Assembly: GCF_964656455.1 (NCBI RefSeq)
Contig: NC_135718.1
Span: 52,977,008 to 53,041,007, forward strand
Source: Halichoerus grypus
Lineage: Eukaryota > Chordata > Mammalia > Carnivora > Phocidae
DNA: 64,000 nt
Reading direction: 5' to 3'
Part shown: positions 53,290 through 63,938 of the stretch, piece after piece
Numbering within the stretch: the stretch's first letter is position 1
How the letters are laid out: each line of letters starts with the position of its first letter
Made by a program: the position numbers and the translations under genes
The notes under the pieces: model-generated
Told to the model about the DNA's origin: nothing
The model's database searches: none
The model's input: only the letters and a program-made list of their open reading frames with translations

Positions 53290-54770
53290 AAAATAGAATT
53301 TTATATTATCTATATTACATATAGATATAGCATATGTAAAGAAGACTACATGAAACATATATGTATACTTTAAAGAATAATTATAAAAGTGAACCATGTA
53401 GGTAACCATCATCTAAGCCAAAAAAGAACATTCCCATCACCTGAGAAGTCCCCCATGTGCCTTTTCCTAATCACAGCCCTTTTCAGGAGACAAATTACCA
53501 CCCACAATTTTAGTGATAATCATAGTTACGTGTATCATTACATACTTTATTCGTTTTGCCTTTTTGGGGGCCATATATATATATCATTTCATATAGATGA
53601 AATCTATATATATTCTTCATGATTTGCTTCTTCACTCAACATTACATTTGTGAGACTTAATCATTTGTTACTTGTAAAGCATTTTTGGAGGGATGCAAAT
53701 TTTCCTAAAATTAATCTTGTGATTCTCTATCTTCTTTTTTCTTTTATTTATTTTTTAGTAATCTCTATATCCATTGTGGGGCTCGAACTCATGACCCCCC
53801 AGATCAAGAGTCGCATGCTCTTTCGACAGCCAGCCAGGTGCCTCTCAATTTTTTTTTTTCTTTTTTAGGAACTATTAATAAAGTTTGGTTGTTAGTCCTT
53901 TGACGGTTATATGAGTAGCAACTGTTTTGTCCCTCTGTGGACTTGGTAGTGTTTTTTGATGTTATCTTTTATATTGTTTTTGTGTTATCTTTTATGATGC
54001 CTTGTGTGTTGTTTTTATGGTTGCTTTTAATATACTTTATCAGTTTTTTATATTTATTTTTTTGTATTGTTTTAAGTCTTATTACTGTAATGTCATAGAG
54101 ATGTTCTCTTATATCATCAGTTAGAAACTTTACTTTTTTTTTCCTTTTATATTGAATGTTTAATCCACTTAGAACTGATATTTGTGTATTGTGAATCCAT
54201 TTAATTCTTTCCCTATGCATACTCAATGTTCCAGGCTCATTTATTGGGAAGTCTTCCTTGTCCTACTGATTTGGTATCCCACCTCTGTCCTGCTTGAAGT
54301 ATCTATTTATGTGGATATGTCCTAGAGCTTTAAAGGTTTTTTTGTTGTTCTATTTGTACCTCTGTGGCAATATCACATTGTCTTAGATACTAAGATTTGT
54401 AATTAGTTTAAATGTTAGAGTAGGTTCTCCTATCTTGAAGTGTTGTTTTTTTTTTCTTCCTAAGCATGTCTTAGGTTTTCTTGTCCTTTTATACTTCTAT
54501 ATTCATTTTAGGGTCAGTTTGTCAAGGTCCACTAAAATCCCATTGAGATTTTCATTGGGATTGCATTGACAGTGTAGTTTAGCTTGGGGAGAATTGCCAT
54601 CTTTACAAAATTTTGCTGTTCAGTTTATTAGCATTATACTACATTTATTTAGGTCTCCTTTAAGGAGGTCTTTCAATGAGGTCTACTAATTTTCTCTATC
54701 AATTTTTGCACATCTTTTATTAGACTTATTCCTAGGTCCTTTATAGTTTTGCTTTTTCTATTTTAATTTA
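53290..54770 (-). mobile_element. L1 relic, 3' UTR and ORF2 parts
   Basis: Left: TTTAAAGAATAATTATAAAAGTGAACC and CACCTGAGAAGTCCCCCATGTGCC are an L1ME-like 3' UTR. Right, from about 53,900: GTTAGTCCTTTGACGG.., GGGATTGCATTGACAGTGTAG and ATTAGACTTATTCCTAGGTCCTTTATAG are reverse ORF2 sequence. Possibly two joined L1 copies. Confidence 0.7.
53735..53846 (-). repeat. Type D Can-SINE
   Basis: GTAATCTCTATATCCATTGTGGGGCTCGAACTCATGACC is the short form, ending CAGCCAGGTGCC. The TSD is obscured by T-rich flanks. Confidence 0.85.
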
Positions 54771-54774
54771 ATTT

Positions 54775-54954
54775 TATTTTTAAAAAAGATTTTATTTATT
54801 TATCTGAGAGAGAGCAAGAGAGAGAGCACAAGAAGGGGATGGTCAGAGGGAGAGGGAGAAGCTGACAGCCTGATGTGGGACTCAGTCCCAGGACCCTGGG
54901 ATCATGACCTAAGCCAAAGATAGACACTTAACAGACTAAGCCACCCAGGCGCCC
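54775..54954 (-). repeat. Can-SINE (short core)
   Basis: Poly-A/T start, GACAGCCTGATGTGGGACTC, and CACCCAGGCGCC end. Several bases before GACAGCCTG are deleted. Confidence 0.9.
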
Positions 54955-54967
54955 TAAGTATGTTTTT

Positions 54968-55150
54968 AGAGAGAGAGAGAGAGAGTGTGTGCAAGCAGAG
55001 GGAAGGGCAGAGGAAGAGGGAGAGAATCCCAAGCAGACTCCCTGCTGGGCACAGAGCCTCACATGGGGCTGGATCTCATGACCCTGAGATCATGACCTGA
55101 GCTGAAATCAGGAGTTGAGCACTTAACCGACTGAGCCACCCACACACCCC
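54968..55150 (-). repeat. Type C Can-SINE
   Basis: CTAAGTATGTTTTT at 54,955 and CTAAGTATTTTC at about 55,152 suggest the TSD. It directly abuts the SINE to its left. Confidence 0.9.
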
Positions 55151-55179
55151 ACTAAGTATTTTCTTTTAAATAGTGTGTC

Positions 55180-56420
55180 CCACAAGTATTTTATAAAAGC
55201 AGCTATATTGAGATTTATTGAAGTATAGTTTACTTACAATAAAATTTACCCTTTTTTTGTATACTTGAAGTTTCAATAAACACAATCATGTATTCACCAC
55301 AATAATCAAGATATAGGGCAGTTCCTTTTACCCCCAGAAATTGCCTTATGCTCCTCTGTAGCCAACCTCTTCTTCTAATTTCCACCCCTGGCAACCTGAT
55401 CTGTTTCCTGTTAGGGTTTTGCCTTTTCTACAGTGTCATACAAATGGAATCATACAGTATATAACTTGGCTTTTAAGACTGGTTTAAGGGGCGCCTGGGT
55501 GACACAGTCAGTTGGGCATCCAGCTCTTGGTTTAGACTCAGGTCGTGATATCAGGGTCCTGGGATGGAGCCCTTCCTCGGGGTCTGTGCTCAGCAAGGAG
55601 TCTGCTGGTCCCTCTCCCTTTGCCCCTCCCCCCAGCTCTCTCTCTCCCTCTCTCTAAAATAAATAAAAAACTCTCTAAAACTGCTTTAAAATTATCATAT
55701 AGTAAAATTACGTTTTTTCTCTTGGTGTACAGTTCTATGAAATTTAATATATGAATTTAATAATATAGATTCATTTTACTACCACCTCAGTAGGATACAG
55801 AAAAGTTCTCAACCCTCTCATACCCTCCTCCACCTCTGTTTCTTGGCAACTTACTGATAAGTTCTTATCAATAGTTTTTTCTTTTTAAGAATGTATATAC
55901 ATGGAATCATACAGTATGTTATGTTTGAGACTGGCTTCTTCCAATATAATGCCTTTGAGATTCATCCAAGTTGTTTTATGTATCAAGAGTTCATTCCTTT
56001 TTAATTGCGGTTATATTCCATTGTATTGTTATGCTGCAGTTTATCCATTCAGCTGATGGAAGATATTCGAGTTATTTCTAGATTTTGGCAATTAAAATAA
56101 ATGTAAACCTTCAAATACAGGTTTTATGTGAGCACAAGTTTTCATTTCTTCAGGGTAAATACACAGGAGAATTGTTGGGTCATATGATAAATATATGTTA
56201 AATGTTATGAGAAAATGTCAAACTGTTTCCAGAGTGGAGGTACCATTTTGCGTCCCCAACAGCAATGTATGAAAGTTTCACTTGTTTTGCATTCTTGCTG
56301 CATGTAGTATTGTCAGTAATTTTTCTTTTAACCAAGTAGGTGTATAATGGTATCTCATTGTGGTCTTAATTTGCATTTTGCTAATGGCTAAGGATGTTGA
56401 CTATCTTTTTACATGCTCAT
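55180..56420 (-). mobile_element. L1 3' UTR and ORF2 end with a SINE
   Basis: GCAGCTATATTGAGATTTATTGAAGTATAGTTTAC, CCTCTTCTTCTAATTTCCACCCCTGGCAACC, GGAATCATACAGTATGTTATG, ATTGTTGGGTCATATGATAAAT and TAATTTGCATTTTGCTAATGGC are reverse L1 in order. Confidence 0.82.
55488..55676 (+). repeat. Type C Can-SINE
   Basis: Flanks AAGACTGGTTTAA (55,475-55,487) and AAAACTGCTTTAA (about 55,677-55,689). Confidence 0.92.
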
Positions 56421-57085
56421 TTATTTAGGAATAGAGCTGCTAAGAATATTAATTTACAGGTTTTTGTGTGTGAACATGTTTTCATTTCTCTGTGGTAATT
56501 ACCTAAATTCAGCTAGAATTTTTCATACATTGCTAAAGATCAAGTTTGTGGTAGTGCAAGGGTATGGAATCTCTAGAAACCATAGACAGGGGAGAGTTCA
56601 CACTCACTTGCAGGCTCTTTTCAGTAGATCTTACCCAGAAGCTTACCTGTAACACTGGGGAAAGGGCAGGAGACAAAGTGTTTCCCAAGGATTCCGGCCT
56701 GTAGTAGGGAGCATGCAGTACAGTGAGAAAAGCAAAAAGCTCGATTCAGATCTAAATAACAAAAGCCTTAAACCACTGGGGAAAGATAGCAAACCCTGTC
56801 ACCTGAGGTGAAAATCCATTGAATCTAGAGGAGGGGAAAAGAAAAATCCTCAACCCCTGAGGGAGGGGCAGAAAACTGTCAGAAGCCTAGATTATCAGAA
56901 GTCTGTATCTGAGGAGAGACAGGGCCGTAAGACCCAGAGACATAAGTTTCTCCTGAAAATTGTGGCTATCCCAGGACAACAAGAGAACGCGTCACCAGGC
57001 TAGCACACACCAAATAACAAGCGCTCAGGAAAAATGACGTGGATTATCTGCAAAGGAACAAAGATAAGAATTATAGCAAACTTCT

Positions 57086-57278
57086 AGGGCACCTGGGTGG
57101 CTCAGATGGTTAAGCGTCTGCCTTCAGCTCAGGTCATGATCCCAGGGTCCTGGGATCGAGTCCCACATCAGGCTCCTGGCTCAGTGGGGAGCCTGCTTCT
57201 CCCTCTCCCTCTGCTTCTCTCCCTGCTCATGCTCTCTCTTTCTCTCTGTGTCTCAAATGAATAAAAAAAAAAAAAAAA
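57086..57278 (+). repeat. Type B Can-SINE
   Basis: AAGAATTATAGCAAACTTCT (57,066-57,085) and AAGAATTACAGCAAACTTCT (57,279-57,298): a 20 bp TSD with one change. Confidence 0.96.
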
Positions 57279-57318
57279 AAGAATTACAGCAAACTTCTCA
57301 GAAATGACAAAAGCCAGT

Positions 57319-57515
57319 TTTTTTTTTTTTAAGATTTTATTTATTTGAGAGAGAGAGAATGAGAGAGAGCACACACATGAGAGAGGGGAGGGTCAGAGGG
57401 AGAAGCAGACTCCCTGCTCAGCAGGGAGCCCGATGCGGGACTCGATCCCAGGACTCCAGGATCATGACCTGAGCCGAAGGCAGTCGCTTAACCAACTGAA
57501 CCACCCAGGCGCCCC
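57319..57515 (-). repeat. Type B Can-SINE
   Basis: TSD GACAAAAGCCAGT at 57,306-57,318 and 57,516-57,528. It lies 40 bp from the + SINE, in opposite orientation. Confidence 0.95.
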
Positions 57516-57560
57516 GACAAAAGCCAGTGTCTGTTGCTCTTCCTTCATTCTTGAATTTCC

Positions 57561-58319
57561 AGGTTTCCTTCCAGTATTTGTTTTTTCCCATCTGAAGAAC
57601 TTTTTGTAGTTTTTTAGAGCAGGTGTGCAGGCAGAGAATTCTTCTAGAATATCATGTTTTGACATTACAGATCTTATTTAAATTGTATGAAGAATGCTGG
57701 GTGCCTTTTTTATTTTTTGGCCTTAGCAGGCAGTTGGCCTAGTTAGAGTTAGGCTGCAAATTCTGACCCACCTTTTATGGGTTGTAGTTCCAATGTCAGT
57801 TCAGTTTTCATAACTTTGAAGTACTATCCAGACTTTTCCCTGTGTTTACCACACAGTAGCCAGTGGTGGTGGTCTACCCCATATTTTGGTTCACATATCC
57901 TTTATTTTGCTGTTTATGGTGGGATCCATACCTGTGCACCTTGGACATGAGTTCAAGATATCACACTGAACCTTATGATTTCACTTTATTGAGCTTTCCT
58001 TCTCTGTGATATTCCCAACATTTCTTTGCTCCAAAGGACCCCTCTTCTTTTGACTTAATCCTGAAATTTTCCTTTCCCTACTCTGTCACATAATTTGACT
58101 CTTATCAGCCTCTTGGATCTAGTGACCAGAGGATAGAAAAGTAAGCAGAAGAGATCCTTCAGTGCTTTTGGAGAAGACTTCCTCTGGTCAGAGAGAATTT
58201 TTCCCTTTTTTCTGATTTTAGATGCCTTCCCAGCTGCTAGTTATTCTGTACTACTATAGGTGTGCTTTGTTTCCGGGGTGGGAGAAAATGAGGAAAGGTG
58301 CGCGTGCAGGCACGCACGC

Positions 58320-58357
<38 letters not shown>

Positions 58358-58685
58358 CCAAGGAATTTCTCCCACTCTCTCTTACTCATAGAAGCTCTTT
58401 CCCCACTCATCAAATCAGAAATAAATGGCTCTTCTTGGAGATCTGCCTGCATCCAGTGCACACATCTGGTGCCAGGCAAACTTTGAATTTTGGTATGGGG
58501 AGAGTGGAGGAAAAAATTGGGAAATTCGCTGCCATTTCAGTGCTACTTTGAGTTCTGTTTCATTTTCCATTCTGCCTGCTAACATATTACTTTTCCGAGT
58601 CCTCAGATGGTTATTCCATCTAGGGCTTTTATTTGCATTCAGTGGGAGACAGGAAGGAGTGTTCTGACTTCATCTTAACCTGAGC
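57561..58685. other. Unassigned stretch with a CA microsatellite
   Basis: About 1.1 kb without a named repeat other than the microsatellite. Open frames at 58,222-58,667 owe their length partly to the CA run. No gene supported. Confidence 0.4.
58320..58356. repeat. (CA)n microsatellite
   Basis: About 17 CA units, preceded by GCGCGTGCAGGCACGCACGCGGA, an alternating purine/pyrimidine stretch that could adopt Z-DNA. Confidence 0.97.
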
Positions 58686-58689
58686 CAGA

Positions 58690-59130
58690 ACCTCTATCTA
58701 TAGTTAAGTTTTAAATACTTTTTATTATGAAATATTTTAAACATATACAAAATTATGTATTGTCATACATACACAAAACCACCATGTACCCATTGCCCAG
58801 CTTCACCATTAATCAACATTTGGCTCATCTTTTTCATCTGTAGCTTCCCACTCACACTGTCTCTTGACTTCATTTTTTTTAAAAGATTTTATTTGTCAGA
58901 GAGAGAGAGAGAGCACAAGCAGGGGGAGCAGCAAGCAGAGAGAAGCAGGCTCCCTGCTGAGCAAGGAGCCCAGTGTGGGGCTCAGTCCCAGAACCCTGGG
59001 ATGATGACCTGACCGGAGCCGAAGGCAGACGCTTAACCAGCGGAGCCACCCAGGCGCCCTGTCTCTTGACTTTTAATTGCAAAACCCAACTGTCATTTCA
59101 TTCCATTTTATATGGTCAATTTCTATAATT
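58690..59130 (-). repeat. L1-like 3'-end relic
   Basis: TTTTTATTATGAAATATTTTAAACATATACAAAATTATG, CCATGTACCCATTGCCCAGCTTCACC and ATTAATCAACATTTGGCTCATC are a reverse L1 3' UTR start. Confidence 0.65.
58871..59058 (-). repeat. Type B Can-SINE
   Basis: TSD CTGTCTCTTGACTT at 58,857-58,870 and 59,059-59,072. A CCTGACCGGAGCC insertion lies near the head. Confidence 0.95.
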
Positions 59131-59143
59131 TTTATTTGTATTT

Positions 59144-59331
59144 TTTTTTTAAGATTTTATTTCTTTGACAGAGAGAGACACAGCGAGAGGGAACACAAGC
59201 AGGGGCGTGGGAGAGGGAGAAGCAGGCTTCTCATGGAGCAGGGAGCTGGATGCGGGGCTTGATCCCAGGAGCCTGGGATCATGACCTGAGCCGAAGGCAG
59301 ACACTTAACAACTGAGCTACCCAGGCGCCCC
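59144..59331 (-). repeat. Type A Can-SINE
   Basis: TSD TTTTATTTGTATTT at 59,130-59,143 and 59,332-59,345. Confidence 0.95.
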
Positions 59332-59451
59332 TTTTATTTGTATTTGAAAAGAATGTATAATATGCAGTTGTTCAGTGTTGGCTATTAGGTTGTTGATCAT
59401 ATTGATAAAAATATTTTATATCCCTAGTGGTTTTAAAAATGTTTTTACTGA

Positions 59452-59650
59452 GGGGCACCTGGGTGGCTCAGTCATTAAAAAAAGTCTGCCTTCGGCTCAG
59501 GTCATGATCTCAGGGTCCTGGGATCGAGCCCCTGCATCGGGCTCCCTGCTCAGCGGGAAGCCTGCTTTTCCCTCTCCTACTCCCCCTGCTTGTGTTCCCT
59601 TTCTCGCGGTGTCTCTCTCTGTCAAAGAAATAAACAAAAAATCTTTTAAA
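59452..59650 (+). repeat. Type A Can-SINE
   Basis: TSD AAAAATGTTTTTACTGA: first copy 59,435-59,451, second from about 59,651. An AAAAA insertion interrupts the head (CATTAAAAAAAGTCTGCC), which should disturb the tRNA-like promoter. Confidence 0.95.
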
Positions 59651-59667
59651 AAAAATGTTTTTACTGA

Positions 59668-59935
59668 TAAATTTTTTTTTTTACCTGCGCAATATTTCTT
59701 GAACTTTAAGCTCTGTAAAGTAATAATCTGTAGTTGTGTTATTTAAGTCTAATATATTTGTGTTCCAGGGCACTAAAGATAGTTACCTTTTTTTGTGTGG
59801 CCTTGAACTCTTTGTTCAAGTAATTCTTTTAAGCTATTATGGAAATTAATATTTAAGAGCTTAGAACTACATATGATAAACATTGTGTGATGTACTGTTG
59901 TCTTGCCAGTAGGTTAATTGAGTTCTAGCTTAAAA
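59668..59935. other. Unassigned stretch
   Basis: Nothing recognised. Confidence 0.3.
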
Positions 59936-60360
59936 ATCTTAAAAAATGCATTTTCACTTTTGACAGTAGTCATCCTAATAGGTGTGAAGTGGTATCTCAT
60001 TGTGGTTTTGATTTTCCTTTCCCTAATGACTAATGATGTTGAACATCTTTTTATGCACTTATTGGCCATTTGTATAGCTAATTGGAGAAACATCTGTTCA
60101 AGTCCATTTTTAAATTGGATTGTTCTTTTTTTTGTTGAGTTATAGGAGTTCTTGATATATTCTGGATATTAATCCCTTATCAGATACATCATTTGCAAAT
60201 ATTTTCTCCCTTTCTGTCAGCCATCTTTCCAGTCTCTTGATACTGTTCTTTGATGCACAGAAGTTTTTTATTTTGATGAAGTCAGTTTATTTTTTCTTTT
60301 GTTGCCAGTGCTTTTGGTGTTCAATCCAAGAAGTTATTGCCAAATCCAATGTCATACTGA

Positions 60361-60563
60361 TTTTTTTTTTTTTTAAAGATTTTATTTATTTATTTGACAC
60401 AGAGAGACACAGCAAGAGAGGGAACACAAGCAGGGGGAGTGGGAGAGGGAGAAGCAGGCTTCCCATGGAGCTGGGAGCCCGATGGGGGGCTCAATCCCAG
60501 GACCCCGGGACCATGACCTGAGCCAAAGGCAGATGCTTAACAACTGAGCCACCCAGGTGCCCC
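60361..60563 (-). repeat. Type A Can-SINE
   Basis: Complete copy. No matching TSD, and some L1 sequence seems lost at the junction. Confidence 0.93.
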
Positions 60564-60888
60564 TTCTGTGTTTTCTTCTAAGAGTTTTTTAGTTTAGTTT
60601 TTTTTTTTTGAGTTTTTTAGTTTAGCTGTTATGTTTAGGTCTGTGGTTAATTTTGAGTTAATTTTTGTATATGGTGTAGAGTCCAACTTCATTCTTTTGC
60701 ATGTGGACATACAGTTTTCCCAGCACTGTTTGTTGAAAAGAGGTCCTTTCCATGTTGAATCGACTTGGCATCCTTGCAGAAAATCAATTGTCCATATATG
60801 TGGTTTATTTCTAGGCTATTTTATTCCATTGGACTGTGTATCTGTCTTTATACCAGTTCCACAGTGTTTTTCTTGCTGTTGCTTTGTA

Positions 60889-61078
60889 TTTTTTTTTTTT
60901 TAAGATTTTATTTATTTCAGACAGCATGAGCGGGGGAGGGGGGCATGGGGGGGAGGGGCAGAGGGAGAAGCAGACTCAGGGAGCCCGACATGGGGCTCTA
61001 TCCAGGACCCTGAGATCATGACCTGAGTGGAAGGCAGGCACTAAACCACTCAACCAGCTGAGCCACTCAGATACCCCT
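60889..61078 (-). repeat. Can-SINE, degenerate
   Basis: The head end reads GAGCCACTCAGATACCCC and the core is GGCATGGGGGGGAGGGG. Older copy with no TSD. Confidence 0.88.
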
Positions 61079-61195
61079 ATATTAAGTTTTGAAATCAGAA
61101 AGTGGGAATCTTCCAACTTTTTCTTTCTCAAAATTTTTTGGCTATTTGGGGTCTCTTGATTTCATATGAATTTTTTAAGAAAAACATTTTTTTTT

Positions 61196-61386
61196 TTAAA
61201 GATTTTATTTATTTATTTGACAGAGAGAGACACAGCGAGAGAGAGAACACAAGCAGGGGGAGTGGGAGAGGGAGAAGCAGGCTTCCTGCCGAGCAGGGAG
61301 CCCGATGCGGGGCTCGATCCCAGGACCCTGGGATCATGACCTGAGCCGAAGGCAGACGCTTAACGACTGAGCCACCCAGGCGCCCC
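61196..61386 (-). repeat. Type A Can-SINE
   Basis: GAAAAACATTTTTTTT at about 61,179 recurs at 61,387 as the TSD. It separates two L1 relics. Confidence 0.94.
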
Positions 61387-61399
61387 GAAAAACATTTTT

Positions 61400-62760
61400 T
61401 TTTAAGAACCATTTTAGATTCACAGCAAATTGAAGAGAAGGTACAGAGATTTTTCCATATACCCTCTGCCCTCACACAGGCATGGCTTCCCCCATTGTCA
61501 ACGTACCTCACAAGAGTGGTACATAAATTACAGTTGATAAACTACTGATACATCAAAATTGACCAAAGTCCATAGTTTATATTACGGTTCACTCTTGGTG
61601 GTGTACAATTTATAGATTTGGACAAATGTCTAATGACATGGGTCCATCTTTATGGTATCATACAGAGTATTTTCATCTCCTAAAAATCCTCTGCACATTG
61701 CCTATTTATTTTTCCTCCCGTCCCAACCTTTGGCAACCTGTGATCTTTCCATTGTCCACACAGTTTTGCCTCTTCCAGAATTCATACAGTGGGAATCAAC
61801 TGCATGTAACCTTTTCATATTGGCTTCTTTCACTTAGCCACTTGCTTTTAAGGTTCCTCCATGTGTTTGATGAACTGATAGCTCATTTCTTTTTAGTGCT
61901 GGATGATATTCCATTGTCTAGATGTACCACATTTTATCAATCCATTCACCTACAGAAGGACATCTTGGTTGCTTCCAGGCTTTGGCAGTTATGAAGAAAG
62001 CTGCTATAAATATCTGTGTATTGGTGTTTGTATGTAATTAAGTTTTCAGTTTCTTTGAATAAATTCCAAGGAATGCAGTGCTGGATCATATGGTAAGAGT
62101 ATGTTTGCTTTTGTGAGAAACCACCAGACTGTCTTCCAAAGTTACTGTACTGTAGGAGTGCTGACAACGCTGACTCCATCCTTGGCCCTCTGGTGCACAG
62201 ATGGCGCTCCGTAGATAACCAGTAGAGAGCCTCTCTGGCACACAGGTGGCGCCACTTTAGATAACTACCCTGTGACCTCACCACCGTGCCCCTTGCTCCA
62301 TAAAAGCTAGGAATTAAGGTCCAGATAGGGGTGGAAGATAGGGGCAGAGAATAGTGGTAAAGGATGCCTGCGTCCTGCCTGGATTGTCTGTCCCCTGAGC
62401 CTCCCTGCTGTGTAAGTTACCCTGAATACAACTCTGTGTAAGCAGTATGTAGTGACTTGCTTTGTTTTTCCGTACTGAAGTGTCTTCTCAGTCTGGAGGA
62501 TACATTACTGACCCTCCTCCACCTTCTAACATTAACCTTCATGCGTTCCTATCAGTATTGAATGGGAGTTCCTATAGCTCCACATTCTCTCCAGCGTTTG
62601 GTATTGTCAGTGTTCCACATTTTGGTCACTGTAATTGGTGGGTATTGTATCTCAGTACTTTAATTTGCATTTCCCTGAGGACATATGATGTGGAGCATCT
62701 TTCTGTATGCTTATTTGCCATCTATATATCTTCTTTGGTGAGGTGGCAGGCAACTCGTTA
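61400..62760 (-). mobile_element. Second L1 3' UTR/ORF2 relic with an LTR-like insert
   Basis: GATTCACAGCAAATTGAAGAGAAGGTACAGAG, CACAAGAGTGGTACATAAATTACAG, GATGATATTCCATTGTCTAG, CTTGGTTGCTTCCAGGCTTTGGC, and after 62,540 TTAATTTGCATTTCCCTGAGGACATATGATGTGG, are one reverse L1 interrupted at about 62,150. Confidence 0.82.
62150..62535 (+). mobile_element. Probable solo LTR inserted in L1
   Basis: Begins near TGTAGGAGTGCTGAC. TATA-like CCATAAAAGC (about 62,299) and R/U5-like CCCTGAATACAACTCTGTG sit in the right order for a + strand LTR of about 0.38 kb. An approximate internal duplication (CTCTGGTGCACAGATGGCGC.. and CTCTGGCACACAGGTGGCGC..) lies at 62,188-62,270. TTACTG on both sides (about 62,141 and 62,503) might be a TSD. 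No coding sequence. Confidence 0.6.
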
Positions 62761-62769
62761 TAAATTTTA

Positions 62770-63412
62770 GGATTTAAATTTCATGTTTCTTCTAAGTGGT
62801 AGAAGTTGAGTTTTTTAAGAAGAAACCACATATATCCCATTTCCTAGTTTTCTTCCTTATCTGCTTTAAGGAAATTTTTTGTCCTTGTTCAGTTTCTTTT
62901 TTTCATTATCTGTCAGTTAACACCAGCATTTTAATGTTTTGATTCTTAAATATTTTTTTTATGTGGGGTATTTATTTTTGTAATGGATGAATTTCTCATA
63001 TTGTTTGCTCTTCTTGTCTTGTTAAAAGATAAAGCAAGAAGTACAGATTTCTAGAAAGATGAATATATGGGATTTAATTGAGAGATTAAAGTATTTGAAG
63101 AGGATAATGAAATCTGACAAGTGCTTTTTCACATATCTTTTAAGGTGGCAGCAGAGGTCACTTGAAATTACTAGGCAAGCACATTGAAATCAGAAGGAAA
63201 AAAAAAATTATGTGTCTTGCTTATTACACCTTAAATGTCAGCTGTTAAATTCAGAATCAGGGATTTTTACTACCTTTAATATTTGAAATTTTATTAAAAA
63301 ATTAAGAGACTAAGGAAGCCTCGTTGTACTGTGTGGTTGATAAAGTAATTAAAGTGGAGTTGAAAACATTTCAGGCAACAAAGACCATAGGCTATGGAAG
63401 TAGAATACCATG
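62770..63412. other. Unassigned AT-rich stretch
   Basis: No repeat or gene recognised. Confidence 0.35.
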
Positions 63413-63589
63413 GTTTTTATTTTATTTTTTAAGATTTTATTTCTTAGAGTAGGAGCAGGGGTGAGGGGCAGAGGGAGAGGGACAAGCAGCAGGGAGCCTG
63501 ATGGAGGGCTTGATCCCAGGACCCTGAGATCATGATCTGAGCCCAAATCGAGTCCGATGCTTAAACAGCTGAGCCACCCAGGCGCCCCT
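63413..63589 (-). repeat. Can-SINE, core shortened
   Basis: AAGATTTTATTTCTTAGAGTAGG start and CACCCAGGCGCCCC end. GACAAGCAGCAGGGAGCC shows a deletion. No clear TSD. Confidence 0.92.
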
Positions 63590-63649
63590 GTTTTGGACAT
63601 TTCTAATGTACATTTTTAAAAGATTACTCTAGAAAAAAGAAATCACTCT

Positions 63650-63775
63650 CGCTAATGTACAGAATGAAAGCAAGGAGTCTGCTTAGGAGACAATTGCAGA
63701 AATCCAAGCTTGATAGGATGGTGGTATAGACTTGGCTGCTAACAGTGGAGATAGAAGTTTATGGATTAGCATATT
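63650..63775 (-). repeat. Ancient L2-associated repeat fragment
   Basis: TTAGGAGACAATTGCAGAAATCCAAGC and GGTGGTATAGACTTGGCTGC, then AGTGGAGATAGAAG, matches the continuation of the family seen at 35.3-35.7 kb. Confidence 0.55.
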
Positions 63776-63890
63776 GTTTAGAAAAGTGTGACTTACAAAA
63801 ATAGTTTGAAATAATTCCTTTTGATAGAAGAATATTTAACATTTAAATATATCGAGACCATAATATACAAAGTAATGGTTTTATTTTTAG

Positions 63891-63938
63891 TGAAAGGCTT
63901 CAGATGCTACAAGGAAGGCCAGAAAAGACTTACATCCA
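63891..63938 (+). other. Candidate 48 bp coding exon
   Basis: An acceptor-like TTTTATTTTTAG ends at 63,890 and a donor-like GTATGTGAG starts at 63,939. The 48-base segment is open in one frame (ERLQMLQGRPEKTYI) and that frame stays open to the window end. It sits in non-repeat sequence downstream, on the same strand, of the CpG-rich promoter at 44.7 kb. I do not recognise the protein, and a chance occurrence is quite possible. Confidence 0.25.

Larger units (their letters stand above)
56480..57560 (+). repeat. HAL1/L1-type 5' sequence with two SINEs
   Basis: TGGATTATCTGCAAAGGAACAAAGATAAGAATTATAGC, then ACTTCTCAGAAATGACAAAAGCCAG, recalls the L1/HAL1 leader/ORF1 region. The left 500 bp is purine-rich and less certain. 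Confidence 0.55.
59936..61185 (-). mobile_element. L1 ORF2 3' region with two SINEs
   Basis: GACAGTAGTCATCCTAATAGGTGTGAAGTGGTATC, GATATTAATCCCTTATCAGATAC, GAGTCCAACTTCATTCTTTTGCATGTGG and GTTGAAAAGAGGTCC, then TTGAAATCAGAAAGTGGGAATC, run in reverse ORF2 order. Many stops. Confidence 0.85.

Noticed and set aside
58222..58667. 109- and 80-codon frames on the + strand
   Set aside because: They run through the CA microsatellite, have no domain and no splice support.
61209..61511. Many 60-120 codon frames with the recurring peptide [42 protein letters not shown]
   Set aside because: This is the translation of the Can-SINE itself. It recurs at dozens of places in both orientations.
61626..61994. 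122-codon + frame
   Set aside because: It is the antisense of an old L1 3' UTR/ORF2 region with no coding meaning.
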